Notes under the pieces: model-generated | The model's database searches: none | The model's input: the letters and a program-made list of their open reading frames with translations, nothing else | Told to the model about the DNA's origin: nothing | Assembly: GCA_028281105.1 (NCBI GenBank) | Contig: JANQKQ010000059.1 | Span: forward strand, 1-64,000 | Source: Rhizobiaceae bacterium | GTDB lineage: Bacteria > Pseudomonadota > Alphaproteobacteria > Rhizobiales > Rhizobiaceae | Direction: 5' to 3' | DNA: 64,000 nt | Shown here: positions 1 through 8,297 of the stretch, in pieces | Position numbering within the stretch: position 1 is the stretch's first letter | How the letters are laid out: each line of letters begins with the position of its first letter | Program-made: the position numbers and the translations under genes

Positions 1-34
1 AGGGGGGAGATGTCCCGAAGGGACAGAGGGGGGT
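1..34. repeat. Half of a dispersed palindromic repeat element
   Basis: The first bases have the layout GGGGGGAGATGTC - short spacer - GGACAGAGGGGGG, an imperfect stem-loop unit. The same layout occurs at 22669-22713 and, inverted, at 22751-22789, inside the oxoprolinase gene, so it is a mobile or dispersed repeat and not chance. Elements of this type are common between genes in rhizobial genomes. The window edge may cut off a left arm. Confidence 0.7.
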
Positions 35-69
35 GAAGCCACCTGTCCGCAGCCGACCATCCTCTCCTC

Positions 70-259
70 GTCATCGTCGGACTTGATCCGACGATCCAGC
101 GCCGGAAGTCCCTGGGTCCTCGGGTCAGGCCCGAGGATGACGAGATTGGGAGGCGGGTCGCAAGAGCAACCCGCACCGAGCAAGCGGACATGCACCTGGA
201 TCCTGACCTTCGTCAGGATGACGAGGGTGGGTGGGGCGTCGCCTCACCTGGGTCCTGAG
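70..259. repeat. Cluster of three palindromic REP-like units plus a fragment
   Basis: Three related stem-loops lie in tandem. Unit A (70-99) has arms ATCGTCGGA/TCCGACGAT. Unit B (112-144) has arms TCCTCGGG/CCCGAGGA. Unit C (196-225) has arms ATCCTGAC/GTCAGGAT. Each is edged by GTCATC or its complement on one side and CCAG/CTGG on the other, with A inverted relative to B and C. A partial copy (CCTGGGTCCTGAG) lies at about 247-259. They fill the gene-free stretch 1-404 before the MFS gene. No coding sequence is evident there. The arms co-vary between units, the mark of a repeat family held by structure. Confidence 0.8.
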
Positions 260-404
260 CATTGAATCAGGGCGGCGGTGGGTGGGCACGCAGGCCGAGG
301 TGAAATTGCTGGCGCCGGCCGGGTGAACGCAGTAACCCTTCGTCGTCACCCGATTGATCCGCGCCAATCCTTTCGCGTCGGCCCGCCCGGTCCGAACCAC
401 CACC

Positions 405-1610
405 ATGACCCCACAGGAACCGCCCATCTCACCCAAGCCCGGCAGCGGGCGCGTGACTGTCATCTCCCTGTTGGGCGTCACCCAGTTGATCGCCTACGGA
501 TCGAGCTTCTACCTCGTCGGCATCCTGGGCGATCCGATGGCGCGCGAGATCGGAGTCAGTTCCACCAATCTGTTCGCCGCGTTCTCGGTGGCGCTGTTGA
601 TCTCGGCGGCCCTGGGGCCGCGGGTGGGGCGCATCATCGACCGGTTCGGCGGCCGCGAGGTGTTGGTGGCGTCCAACGTGATGTTCGCCGCCGCGCTGAT
701 CGTACTGGCGGTGGCGCAATCGGCGATCGTGATGTGGGCGGGATGGCTCGTCATGGGCATCGCGATGGCGCTGGGGCTTTACGAGGCGGCGTTCGCGGCG
801 CTGGGGCGCATGTATGGCGAGACGGCGCGCCGGGCGATCACCGGGATCACGCTGATCGCCGGCTTCGCCAGCACCGTGGGCTGGCCGCTCACCGCCTGGA
901 TGGAGGCCGAATGGGGCTGGCGGACCGCCTGCATGGTCTGGGCCGGGGCGCATCTGGCGCTGTCCGTCCCGCTGCATCTGGTGGCGCTGCCCAAGCTGCG
1001 GGCGTCCACCGATGCACCTCAGGAAGCGGCGACGGGCACCGTCACGCTGGATCGCACCGTGTGGCTGCTCGCTTTTGCTTTTGCTGCGGGCTGGATCGTC
1101 GCCATCGCCATGGCCGCGCACCTGCCCAGGGTGCTCGAGGCGGCGGGCGCTACGACCACCCAGGCCGTCGCTGCCGCCGCCCTGCTGGGGCCGGCCCAGG
1201 TCGCTGGGCGGATGGTCGAGGCGGTGTTCCTGCAACGCCATCACCCGCTGCATTCGGCCCGGTTTTCCACGCTGGCGCATCCGGTGGGCGCCGGCCTCAT
1301 CGTCGCTGGAGGGGGGTTGGCCGCCATGCCGTTCGCCGTGCTGCACGGGGTCGGCACCGGCATTTTCACCATCGCGCGCGGCACGGTGCCGCTCGCGATC
1401 TTCGGGCCGCGTCACTATGGCTACCGGCTGGGGCTGCTGAGCGCGCCGGCCCGGCTCGGCCAGGCGGCCGCACCGCTGGCGTTCGCCGTGTTGTTCGCCC
1501 GCTACGGAACGGATGCGCTCATCGCAACGGCGGCGCTCAGCCTGGCGGCATGGGTGGCGCTCATGGTGGTCAGGGCGGACACGCACACTTCCGCAGCGGT
1601 CAATTCATGA
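405..1610 (+). CDS. MFS transporter
   Basis: A 401-residue inner-membrane protein of the major facilitator superfamily with about twelve hydrophobic segments, beginning near residue 17 (VISLLGVTQLIAYGSSFYL). The loop GPRVGRIIDRFGGREV after the second segment matches the family signature between TM2 and TM3. The first half (to about residue 190) and second half (from about residue 215) show the usual 6+6 pseudo-symmetry. The ATG at 405 is preferred to an in-frame TTG at 354 because membrane-protein character starts only after it, although no strong Shine-Dalgarno precedes either. The substrate is not identifiable. The stop overlaps the start of the next gene (ATGA), so the two are co-translated. 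Confidence 0.85.
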   Translation: MTPQEPPISPKPGSGRVTVISLLGVTQLIAYGSSFYLVGILGDPMAREIGVSSTNLFAAFSVALLISAALGPRVGRIIDRFGGREVLVASNVMFAAALIVLAVAQSAIVMWAGWLVMGIAMALGLYEAAFAALGRMYGETARRAITGITLIAGFASTVGWPLTAWMEAEWGWRTACMVWAGAHLALSVPLHLVALPKLRASTDAPQEAATGTVTLDRTVWLLAFAFAAGWIVAIAMAAHLPRVLEAAGATTTQAVAAAALLGPAQVAGRMVEAVFLQRHHPLHSARFSTLAHPVGAGLIVAGGGLAAMPFAVLHGVGTGIFTIARGTVPLAIFGPRHYGYRLGLLSAPARLGQAAAPLAFAVLFARYGTDALIATAALSLAAWVALMVVRADTHTSAAVNS

Positions 1611-1948
1611 CGCGAACCGGCCGGGCCAGGCGGGAAAGGCAGGTTCACCGCGCGCTGCGCGAGGCGGTGCCGCTGGCGCCCTTGGCCGATTTCGAGCCGA
1701 TGGCGGCGGCGGCCCTGGCCGGGCATCTGCGCCACCTGCCGGCGACGGTCGCCGTCCGTCTCGCCGTCGCGACGCACATCCGGCACGGCCACACCGATTA
1801 TGATCAACTTCTGGACGAGGGCTATGATCGCGACGCGGCGCGTCATTTCGTGCTCGATGCCATGAACGAGGTGCTGCGCACATGGGGCGCGAAGTTCGAG
1901 ATTGATGAAAAAGATGACGATGAGTTTATCCCCTCCGCGCAAGAATGA
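1607..1948 (+). CDS. DUF2293 domain protein
   Basis: A 113-residue basic protein. After an Arg-rich N-terminus it has the pattern HLRHLPATVAVRLAVATHIR (residues about 41-60), then HTDYDQLL and RDAARHFVLDAMNEVL, which I recognise as the DUF2293 family. That family is common in alphaproteobacteria and has no established function. The C-terminus is acidic (EIDEKDDDE). Its ATG overlaps the MFS stop as ATGA, so expression depends on the upstream gene. The N-terminal positive charge could fit nucleic-acid binding, but that is inference only. Confidence 0.75.
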   Translation: MTRTGRARRERQVHRALREAVPLAPLADFEPMAAAALAGHLRHLPATVAVRLAVATHIRHGHTDYDQLLDEGYDRDAARHFVLDAMNEVLRTWGAKFEIDEKDDDEFIPSAQE

Positions 1949-2011
1949 CGCTATAAGCACCGTCGGCCTCGCCGCCGACACCATCTTCCTCCCACACAAA
2001 GCAGGATTGCC

Positions 2012-2716
2012 GTGACAGATCTCAGCGCGTTTCCAATCACCAAGAAGTGGCCCGCCTCAAACTCCGAAGCGATCCAGCTTTACTCCCTGCCCACGCCCAA
2101 CGGCATCAAGGTCTCCGCCACGCTGGAGGAGCTCGGCGTCGACTACGAGCCGCATCTGGTCAGCTTTTCCACCGACGATCAAAAGTCGCCGGAGTTCCTG
2201 TCGCTCAACCCCAACGGCAAGATACCCGCGATCATCGATCCCGATGGCCCCGGCGGCGCGCCCATCGGCGTGTTCGAATCCGGCGCCATCCTGCAGTATC
2301 TAGCCGAGAAGACCGGCAAGCTCCTTCCCGCCGACCCGGCGCGTCGCATCGAGACGCTCCAGTGGCTCTATTTCCAGATGGGCGGCGTCGGGCCGATGTT
2401 CGGCCAACTCGGCTTCTTCCACAAGTTCGCCGGCAAGGCGATCGAGGACAAGCGCCCGTTCGAGCGCTATCGCGACGAGACCATCCGCCTGCTCGGCGTG
2501 CTGGAAAGCCGGCTCGACGGCCGTCAGTGGATCATGGACGACGACTACACCGTCGCCGACATCGCCACCTGGCCGTGGGTGCGCACGCTGGTAACCTTCT
2601 ATGAGGCCGGCGAGATATTGGGCTTCGACAACTTCCCGGCCGTCGCCGACTGGCTCAAGCGTGCCAGCGAGCGGCCGGCGTCGGTGAAGGCGATCAACAT
2701 TCCGGCCAGGTCGTAG
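2012..2716 (+). CDS. Glutathione S-transferase, YfcG/YghU-like
   Basis: 234 residues, GTG start. The N-terminal thioredoxin-like domain carries PTPNGIKVSATLEEL (residues about 27-41), matching the PTPNG motif of the Nu-class enzymes YfcG/YghU, where Thr and Asn replace the catalytic Ser/Cys/Tyr of other GSTs. NPNGKIPAI and FESGAILQYL form the glutathione gamma-Glu site. The helical C-terminal domain has GPMFGQLGFFHKFAG and the N-capping box DDYTVADIATWPWV. In YfcG these enzymes act as glutathione-dependent disulfide-bond oxidoreductases or peroxidases in the cytosol, and a similar role is inferred here. The gene stands alone, 63 bp after the DUF2293 gene. Confidence 0.88.
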   Translation: MTDLSAFPITKKWPASNSEAIQLYSLPTPNGIKVSATLEELGVDYEPHLVSFSTDDQKSPEFLSLNPNGKIPAIIDPDGPGGAPIGVFESGAILQYLAEKTGKLLPADPARRIETLQWLYFQMGGVGPMFGQLGFFHKFAGKAIEDKRPFERYRDETIRLLGVLESRLDGRQWIMDDDYTVADIATWPWVRTLVTFYEAGEILGFDNFPAVADWLKRASERPASVKAINIPARS

Positions 2717-2734
2717 CGCCGGCGGGAGCGTGGC

Positions 2735-3355
2735 CTACTCGTAGATCCACTGTTCCCACAGCCGCACGGTGACCGGTTCGCCCGGCTTGACGGTGCCTTC
2801 GCGTTCGACCCAGCCGACCAGGCCGCGTTTGCGGTGGGCGGCCTCGACGAATCTCAGCGCCAGGTCCGAGCGGCCCGGGTCGAAGTCGCTGGCCGCTTCA
2901 CCGGCCGGCGCGCCGACATGAGCGGCGATCGAGGCGCCGGCGATGCGGCATGGCCCGTTGTCGCCATCGACGCGGATCGTCGCGCCGCCGGCGAACATCA
3001 ACAACGTGCGCGGCGGCAGGTAGGTCAGTCTCGGAATGCCCTCGAGCACCAGATTGGCGCCGATCCAGCCCGGCTCGACGCGGATCAGGCCCATATTGTC
3101 GGCGATGTCGGCCAGTTCCTCGACGCTCAGGATCGACAGTTGCCGTTCGTTGCGCATTTGCGTTCCGCGCCCGTACCACGGCTCGCGTGCGCCCGAGGAG
3201 CGCGTCAGCCCGGCATGATGATCGCCGGCGATGCCTTCATAGGTCAGCTCCAGTTCGTCGACCGGCTGCGAAACGAAGTCCCGGCCCGCGGCCTTCAGCA
3301 CTGTGGCCACTTTGCCGGTCAGCTTCCTGCGAGGGGTAATCTGGATGTCGCTCAC
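2735..3355 (-). CDS. MOSC domain protein
   Basis: 206 residues. The MOSC core is visible as LTYEGIAGDHHAGLTR (residues about 37-52), RQLSILSVEEL, WIGANLVLEG and the Cys loop DNGPCRIAG. In the MOSC family (molybdenum cofactor sulfurase C-terminal domain, YiiM, MOCS3-like proteins) that conserved Cys is proposed to carry sulfur or bind molybdenum cofactor. No Mo-enzyme gene is adjacent, so the substrate is unknown. It is divergently transcribed from the AhpD-like gene at 3440. Confidence 0.85.
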   Translation of the reverse strand: MSDIQITPRRKLTGKVATVLKAAGRDFVSQPVDELELTYEGIAGDHHAGLTRSSGAREPWYGRGTQMRNERQLSILSVEELADIADNMGLIRVEPGWIGANLVLEGIPRLTYLPPRTLLMFAGGATIRVDGDNGPCRIAGASIAAHVGAPAGEAASDFDPGRSDLALRFVEAAHRKRGLVGWVEREGTVKPGEPVTVRLWEQWIYE

Positions 3356-3439
3356 TTATCGTCTCCCACCGGCCCGATCGATTTGCTACTGATTGGGACA
3401 ACTAGCAACACCGACAGCCAACCGACAAGGGGAACGATC

Positions 3440-4012
3440 ATGGCCGGCAAACCGATCGTCGCGCTCGATATGCCTGAAGAGGAAGAACCGCTCTCCGACC
3501 GGCAGCGCAAATACCTTGATATCTGCGTCGAGAAACTGGGTTTCGTGCCCAACGTGCTGAAGGCCTATGCTTGGCATTCGACCAAGTTCGACGGGTTCAC
3601 CAACTTGTACAACGATCTGATGTTGGGCGAGTCGGGCCTTTCCAAGCTGGAGCGCGAGATGATCGCCGTGGTCGTGTCTTCGGCGAACCATTGCTACTAC
3701 TGCCTGACCGCCCACGGCGCCGCCGTGCGGCAACTGTCAGGCGATCCCAAGCTCGGCGAGCAGTTGGCGATGAACTACCGCACGGCGGAACTGGAACCCA
3801 GGCAGCGAGCCATGCTGGATTTCGCCTGGGCGCTGACCAAGCACCCGGAGGAGATCGACGAACCGCACCGCGAAGCGCTACGGGGGGCAGGGTGGTCCGA
3901 CCGCGATATCTGGGACATCGCCGCGGTGGCCTCGTTCTTCAACATGTCGAACCGGATGAGCGCGGCGACCGACAAGCAGCCCAACGATGAATACCACGCC
4001 ATGGCGCGCTGA
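3440..4012 (+). CDS. Peroxidase-related / carboxymuconolactone decarboxylase-like protein
   Basis: 190 residues. The motif SSANHCYYCLTAHGAAV (residues about 77-93) is the CxxCxxxH redox site of the AhpD/CMD fold, in which the two Cys and the His reduce peroxiredoxins or decompose peroxides. The N-terminal DRQRKYLDICVEKLGFVPNV is typical of the 'peroxidase-related enzyme' (Uxd-type) subgroup. The ATG at 3440 follows AAGGGGAACGATC, a good ribosome-binding site. It is cytosolic, probably handling oxidative stress. It is transcribed divergently from the MOSC gene and convergently with the thioesterase. Confidence 0.85.
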   Translation: MAGKPIVALDMPEEEEPLSDRQRKYLDICVEKLGFVPNVLKAYAWHSTKFDGFTNLYNDLMLGESGLSKLEREMIAVVVSSANHCYYCLTAHGAAVRQLSGDPKLGEQLAMNYRTAELEPRQRAMLDFAWALTKHPEEIDEPHREALRGAGWSDRDIWDIAAVASFFNMSNRMSAATDKQPNDEYHAMAR

Positions 4013-4023
4013 GGTGGTCGGCT

Positions 4024-4500
4024 TCAGTCCAGAGCTTCGTAGTCGTCGGTGCGCACCAGAGCGGCCATCGCCTGAGCCAGTCCGTCGGGCGGCGGCGTGG
4101 TCTTGCGCGAACCCAGATCGAACCAGACGCCGAAACTGGTCAATTCGGCGCAAAGCTCTCCGTCCGGGCCGATGAAGCTGTTGACCACGCGGAACTTCGA
4201 GCCGCCCGCATTGCCGCCGCTGGTTCGATACTCGACGGCGAACCGGTCGAGAAACCGCAGTTCGCGGCGGTAGGTGATCGTCTCGTTGAGGACGGCCGGC
4301 CCGATGCGATGGCTGGCAAACTCGGCGGGCCCGAACCCGCGCGAGGCCAGATACAGGAAACGCGTTTGCACCGCATAATCCAGATAGCTGGAGTTGCTCA
4401 GATGGCCATTGAGGTCCAGGTCGGCCCAGGCCACCTGAAACTCCGCCGAAAACGGGGCAGGGGCCGATCCGCCGCTTTCCGGTTTGCCGTCTGAGTTCAT
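4024..4500 (-). CDS. Acyl-CoA thioesterase, hotdog fold (4-HBT-like)
   Basis: 158 residues. WADLDLNGHLSNSSYLDYA (residues about 25-43) matches the hotdog thioesterase pattern D-x-x-G-H-x-N-x-x-Y, where the Asp activates water for thioester hydrolysis. ETITYRRELRFLDRF and SKFRVVNSFIGPDGELCAE complete the sheet. The ATG at 4500 is chosen over one at 4563 because GGAAAG lies six bases upstream and the homologous region begins after it. It is transcribed in the same direction as the two desaturase genes and 59 bp downstream of them, so a role in acyl-CoA trimming in the same lipid pathway is plausible. Confidence 0.82.
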   Translation of the reverse strand: MNSDGKPESGGSAPAPFSAEFQVAWADLDLNGHLSNSSYLDYAVQTRFLYLASRGFGPAEFASHRIGPAVLNETITYRRELRFLDRFAVEYRTSGGNAGGSKFRVVNSFIGPDGELCAELTSFGVWFDLGSRKTTPPPDGLAQAMAALVRTDDYEALD

Positions 4501-4559
4501 GGCGACTTTCCATAGCTCGCGACCCGATGGTCCACCAGATTGGTTGGTTTGTGAAGCTA

Positions 4560-5828
4560 TCAACCAACGCCGGTGGCGAACAGATGGCGCGAAGGATGGG
4601 CGTCGACCGCCTCGTCGATGAGCCGGGCCATGTCGGTGGACAGGGCATCGCCCGGCGTCGAGTCCCCGCCCGCCTGCCAGTCGCCGACCAGCGAATGCAC
4701 ATCGTCGCGGAACTCGGCGAACAGGGATCCCAGTGCGACCGGATCAGCCAGCAGTGCGGCCTGTTGCGCGGCGTCCAGCGTGTCCATGCGGTTCTCCAGG
4801 CGGCCGGCCAGACGATCGCGGTCGAAATCGCGTTCGCCGTCGGGCCCGCCGGCGGCTCGCGACATGGCGTCGACGAGCTTGCCGCGCAGCGTCAGCATCC
4901 AGTCCGCATGGGCGCGGGCGGTCCGGCTATTGACCGGTGAGCGGGCGAGCACCGCGCCGGGCGGCACCCGCACCGACCACACCAGGCCCGCCGCCGCCAG
5001 CGCCCGGATGACCCACCAGTTGATATCCACCTCCCACCAGGCGAGCCCGCAGCGGGCGGAGTAGGGGAAGCAATGGTGGTTGTTGTGGAAACCTTCGCCC
5101 AGCAACGGCAACGCCAGCAACAGGCTGTTGCGGCTGTTGTCGGGCGTGGCGAACCGGCGGTAGCCGATCGGGCCGTGCAGGATGGAACCGACCAGATGGG
5201 TCATGTGCCAGACCGCCACCGTGGCAACGAAAAAGCCCCACACCAGCCCGACCAGGCCGAACGCGAAATAGAGGAGGCCCGCATAGACCGTGACCGGTAT
5301 CCAGTTCCAGCGGTCGAGCCAGACGAGTTCGCGGTAGCGGGCGAATTCCGGGCATAGCGCGAAATCGGCGTGACGGATGCGCCGGTCCAGGAACCAGCCG
5401 CTGTGGGCGAACAGATAGCCGCGATGCAACGGGGAGTGGATGTCGTTGGCGGTGTCGGAATAGCGGTGGTGGTGGCGATGCGCCGACGCCCACCACAGCG
5501 GCCCCTTCTCCACCGCCAGGCTGCCCCACACGCCCAGCACGAACTGGAACGCGCGCGAAGTCTTGAACGCCTTGTGGGCGAAATAGCGGTGATAGGCGAT
5601 GGAGATGCCCATCATCGCAAAGAGGTAACACGCCGCGCAGATCAGCAGGGCCTGCAGGCTCACCCCGGTTGCGGCCGCCCCGCCGATCGCCGCGACGTGG
5701 AACAGGCCGTAGCCGGCATAGTCGAGCCAGTTGGGATAGCGCACGACATCGTCGACGGTGCGGTCGCCGCCAACATCGATTGCCAGCGGTTTGGCCGTGC
5801 TGGCGCGGCGGAAATAGGTGTGCGTCAT
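4560..5828 (-). CDS. Acyl-CoA (delta-9 type) fatty acid desaturase, second of a pair
   Basis: 422 residues, membrane di-iron desaturase. The three histidine boxes are HRYFAH, HRHHH and HNNHH, at roughly residues 80, 118 and 255. Hydrophobic pairs precede the first box and follow the second. The NDIHSP and GYRRFATPD segments are typical of stearoyl-CoA-desaturase-like bacterial enzymes. It would introduce a double bond into fatty acyl-CoA at the inner membrane using an electron-transfer partner not encoded nearby. About 120 residues follow the catalytic part. The start at 5828 overlaps the stop of the upstream desaturase as ATGA, so a longer start at 5927 is rejected. Confidence 0.9.
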   Translation of the reverse strand: MTHTYFRRASTAKPLAIDVGGDRTVDDVVRYPNWLDYAGYGLFHVAAIGGAAATGVSLQALLICAACYLFAMMGISIAYHRYFAHKAFKTSRAFQFVLGVWGSLAVEKGPLWWASAHRHHHRYSDTANDIHSPLHRGYLFAHSGWFLDRRIRHADFALCPEFARYRELVWLDRWNWIPVTVYAGLLYFAFGLVGLVWGFFVATVAVWHMTHLVGSILHGPIGYRRFATPDNSRNSLLLALPLLGEGFHNNHHCFPYSARCGLAWWEVDINWWVIRALAAAGLVWSVRVPPGAVLARSPVNSRTARAHADWMLTLRGKLVDAMSRAAGGPDGERDFDRDRLAGRLENRMDTLDAAQQAALLADPVALGSLFAEFRDDVHSLVGDWQAGGDSTPGDALSTDMARLIDEAVDAHPSRHLFATGVG

Positions 5829-7111
5829 GGCATCTGCCTGGAAGCGGCCTTGTCGGCACGCATCGGTCTTGCCGCGAACCGGACCGGTGTCGTGGCAAGC
5901 GAGGTGCCGTCGAAGGGGCGACGCCACAGATGCGCGAACCGGCCGTTGAGCAAGATCGCATCCAGGCGATGCCGGATATTCGCCGCGGCGGGTTCGTTCG
6001 GCGTGGCAACGGCTTCGATCTCGCTTGCCAGCGCTTCACGCAGCGCGGGCAGGCGGCCCGGATGGTGCGCGAAGGCGTCCATGGCCCGGCTGGTGAAACG
6101 GCGGCAGGCCTCACGGATCTGTTTCAGCCGGGTCGGGTCCGGTTGGTCGAGCGCGGCGACGATCGTGGCCTCCAGCTCGCCCAACGGGTCGATGAACCTT
6201 CGCACATGGCGGGCGGCCAGTCTCGAGCGCGGATCGGCGGCGTCGGCCGGCGGGCGTTTCACGTTCCACACGATGCCTGCCGCTTCCATCGCCCGGATGG
6301 CCCACCAACCGGGATCGAACTCCCACCAGGCGACGCCGAGCTTCGCCGAATAGGGCACGAAATGGTGGTTGTTGTGCCAGCCCTCGCCGAAGGTGAACAC
6401 GCTGACCAGCGGCTGGTTGCAGCTCAGGTCCGGGGTGGCGTAGCGGCGATAGCCCGCGCCGCCGTGGCAGAAGCTGCCGATCGATTTGAAGCCGTGCCAG
6501 GTCAGCACCACCGGGATGAGATAGCCCCAGATGAGCGCGCCCGCGCCCAGCGTGAAAAAGATGATCGCGCCGATCGCCGCCGATACAAGCGTGCAGGTTT
6601 CGTTGAGCCACACCAGTTCGCGGAAGCGGGTCCAGCGGCGCACCGCGCCGTAGTCGGTCATGCGATGACGCCGATTGAGAAACCAGCCGACATGGGAGTA
6701 CGCGAAGCCCTGGCTCCAGGGGGAGTGGATATCGGCTTGCCGGTCGGAGTTGCGGTGATGGGCTCCATGATGCTGGGCGAACCAGAGCGGCCCCTTCATG
6801 CCGGCGAGCGCGCCGCAGGCGACGATGATGAACTGGCTGATCCGGCCGGTCTCGAAAGCGCGATGCGACAGGTAGCGGTGCCAGCCGACGCTGACGCCGA
6901 ACGAACTTATCAGCAAAACAGCCAGGCCCAGGATCAGATCCGCCATACGCGGCGCGATGAACAGCGCGCCGAGGCAGGAGACATGCACCAACCCATAGGC
7001 GATCGTATCCAACGGCGCCCACGAGAGCCGCCGCCTGGTGTTCTTACCCGCCCTGTTGTCAGTGGTCGTAGATATAAGACCCTCCCGCGGCCGGGATATC
7101 TTCCTGGTCAA
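5825..7111 (-). CDS. Acyl-CoA (delta-9 type) fatty acid desaturase, first of a pair
   Basis: 428 residues, paralogue of the downstream gene. His boxes are HRYLSH, HHGAHH and HNNHH, with KGPLWFAQ and QADIHSPWSQG shared with its neighbour. As in the neighbour, a long C-terminal region of about 130 residues follows the catalytic part. No ATG is available before the first membrane segment. The TTG at 7111 is the best start, with a second TTG about 33 codons on. It heads a two-gene operon and has a convincing promoter upstream (7150-7178). The two enzymes may differ in chain length or position, or act one after the other. Confidence 0.88.
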   Translation of the reverse strand: MTRKISRPREGLISTTTDNRAGKNTRRRLSWAPLDTIAYGLVHVSCLGALFIAPRMADLILGLAVLLISSFGVSVGWHRYLSHRAFETGRISQFIIVACGALAGMKGPLWFAQHHGAHHRNSDRQADIHSPWSQGFAYSHVGWFLNRRHRMTDYGAVRRWTRFRELVWLNETCTLVSAAIGAIIFFTLGAGALIWGYLIPVVLTWHGFKSIGSFCHGGAGYRRYATPDLSCNQPLVSVFTFGEGWHNNHHFVPYSAKLGVAWWEFDPGWWAIRAMEAAGIVWNVKRPPADAADPRSRLAARHVRRFIDPLGELEATIVAALDQPDPTRLKQIREACRRFTSRAMDAFAHHPGRLPALREALASEIEAVATPNEPAAANIRHRLDAILLNGRFAHLWRRPFDGTSLATTPVRFAARPMRADKAASRQMP

Positions 7112-7149
7112 TGCCGCGTAACTCTAATACAAAATTTTCTTTTTGATTT

Positions 7150-7178
7150 ATTCTAAATTTTCCAAGTAGATTTTACAA
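7150..7178 (-). promoter_or_regulatory. Promoter of the desaturase operon
   Basis: On the minus strand TTGTAA (7178-7173) and TAGAAT (7155-7150) are separated by exactly 17 bases, close to the sigma-70 consensus. The predicted transcript would start near 7143, about 32 bases before the TTG start. It sits in an AT-rich island (about 7125-7250) that stands out from the high-G+C surroundings. Confidence 0.5.
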
Positions 7179-7289
7179 GTTCATATTTGATATTTGGTCT
7201 TTGTTTTGCAGGTGTGAGTTTTTCGTGAAAACAATTGTTGGAGATGGTGGTTGACGTCCCGACTTCTAGTCCTGGGCGGGGTATTGCGG

Positions 7290-7310
7290 GCCGGACATCC
7301 GATGTCCGGC
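7290..7310. terminator. Inverted repeat downstream of the SDR gene
   Basis: A perfect inverted repeat with ten-base arms GCCGGACATC/GATGTCCGGC around one central base, 17 bp past the SDR stop. No T-run follows on the minus strand, so it is either a weak or Rho-assisted terminator or a single palindromic repeat. Confidence 0.4.
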
Positions 7311-7326
7311 TCACCTGACCGCCGCG

Positions 7327-8007
7327 TCACCACTCCAGCGGCGACCCGTCCCAACCGAAGAACCGTCCGGTGTCGGCCATCGACAGATTTTCGATGACGC
7401 GCAGAAGCCCGCCGGCGCTGTCTTCGGCGGCGATGTCCGCCGAACTGCCGCCCATGTCGGTGCGCACCCAGCCGGGGTGGACGGCGATGACGCAGATGCC
7501 TGCCGCGCGCAGGTCAGTGGCGAGCGCCTGGCATATCTTGTTGACGGCCGCCTTCGACGCGCGATAGGCGACCCGGTCCGACTTGGCCTGGCTCATCGAA
7601 CCCATGGCCGACGAAACGGTGACCAACCGCGGATTGTCGCCGCGTTTCAGATGCGGCGTGAACGCCTGGGCAACCTTCAACGGCGCCAGGGTGTTGACGG
7701 TCAGCGTGTGGGCGAAGCCGTGAAAATCCATGTCCGCCGTCGACTGGCGGTCCGGACCGATGACGCCGGCGTTGTTGACGACGATGTCGACCGGCCGGTC
7801 GATCGAGGCGGCTGCTGCGTCGACCGCTTCATGGTCGGTCACGTCGAAGACGAGCTCGTGAAACTGCGGGTGCGTACAGATTTGCGCCTCCGGCTCCGTG
7901 ACCGGCCGCCGCGCGGAGCCATAGACAGTCCAACCTTTGGCAAGCGCCTGTTTGGCCAGTTCCAGGCCGATGCCCCGCCCGGTGCCGGTGATGAGGATGG
8001 TGGTCAT
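7327..8007 (-). CDS. Short-chain dehydrogenase/reductase (CsgA/C-factor-like)
   Basis: 226 residues, cytosolic Rossmann-fold oxidoreductase. TGTGRGIG (residues about 7-14) is the NAD(P)-binding glycine motif, NNAG the structural motif, and Ser (TVSSAM) with YRASK the catalytic Ser-Tyr-Lys set. After the nucleotide site the ARR sequence suggests NADPH preference. PGWVRTDMGG follows the catalytic helix as in C-factor-like SDRs. The substrate is unknown. Its start codon overlaps the stop of the RelE-type toxin gene by four bases, so it appears to be the third gene of the toxin-antitoxin transcript. Confidence 0.88.
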   Translation of the reverse strand: MTTILITGTGRGIGLELAKQALAKGWTVYGSARRPVTEPEAQICTHPQFHELVFDVTDHEAVDAAAASIDRPVDIVVNNAGVIGPDRQSTADMDFHGFAHTLTVNTLAPLKVAQAFTPHLKRGDNPRLVTVSSAMGSMSQAKSDRVAYRASKAAVNKICQALATDLRAAGICVIAVHPGWVRTDMGGSSADIAAEDSAGGLLRVIENLSMADTGRFFGWDGSPLEW

Positions 8008-8285
8008 CGATAAATTTCCTTGCGGTGTCCGACTTCGACAACGATCACGTATAACTCGCGATCTTCGTGGATCGTCAAGATGCGGATTGGCCCCACGCGA
8101 TAGCGCCAGTAGTCAGCCAATTCCCCTTTCAACGGTTTGCCCAGGGCCTTAGGATTTTCATGCTTCGCCAGTCGCTGGAACAGAAACTTGAAAACTCTGC
8201 GCTGATCGCGGGTCCCGAGCTTCTCCAAGTCACGCTGTGCACGGACACTGATGCGAACCTGCCACTGCGTCGCCCGGCCGCTCAT
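8004..8285 (-). CDS. RelE/ParE-family toxin
   Basis: 93 residues, small and basic. It begins WQVRISVRAQRDLEKL and has the diagnostic C-terminal stretch YWRYRVGPIRILTIHEDREL...VVEVGHRKEIY, which matches RelE-type ribosome-dependent mRNA interferases, with Arg and Tyr/His at active-site positions near the C-terminus. It follows the antitoxin gene by 12 bases. The stop overlaps the SDR start. A ParE-like gyrase poison is the alternative, but the C-terminal VGHR-IY pattern favours RelE. Confidence 0.85.
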   Translation of the reverse strand: MSGRATQWQVRISVRAQRDLEKLGTRDQRRVFKFLFQRLAKHENPKALGKPLKGELADYWRYRVGPIRILTIHEDRELYVIVVEVGHRKEIYR

Positions 8286-8297
8286 CGGTTTGCACGA

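Noticed and set aside
70-259. CRISPR array
   Set aside because: The repeats are palindromic, differ in sequence and orientation and have irregular spacing, and no cas gene is present.
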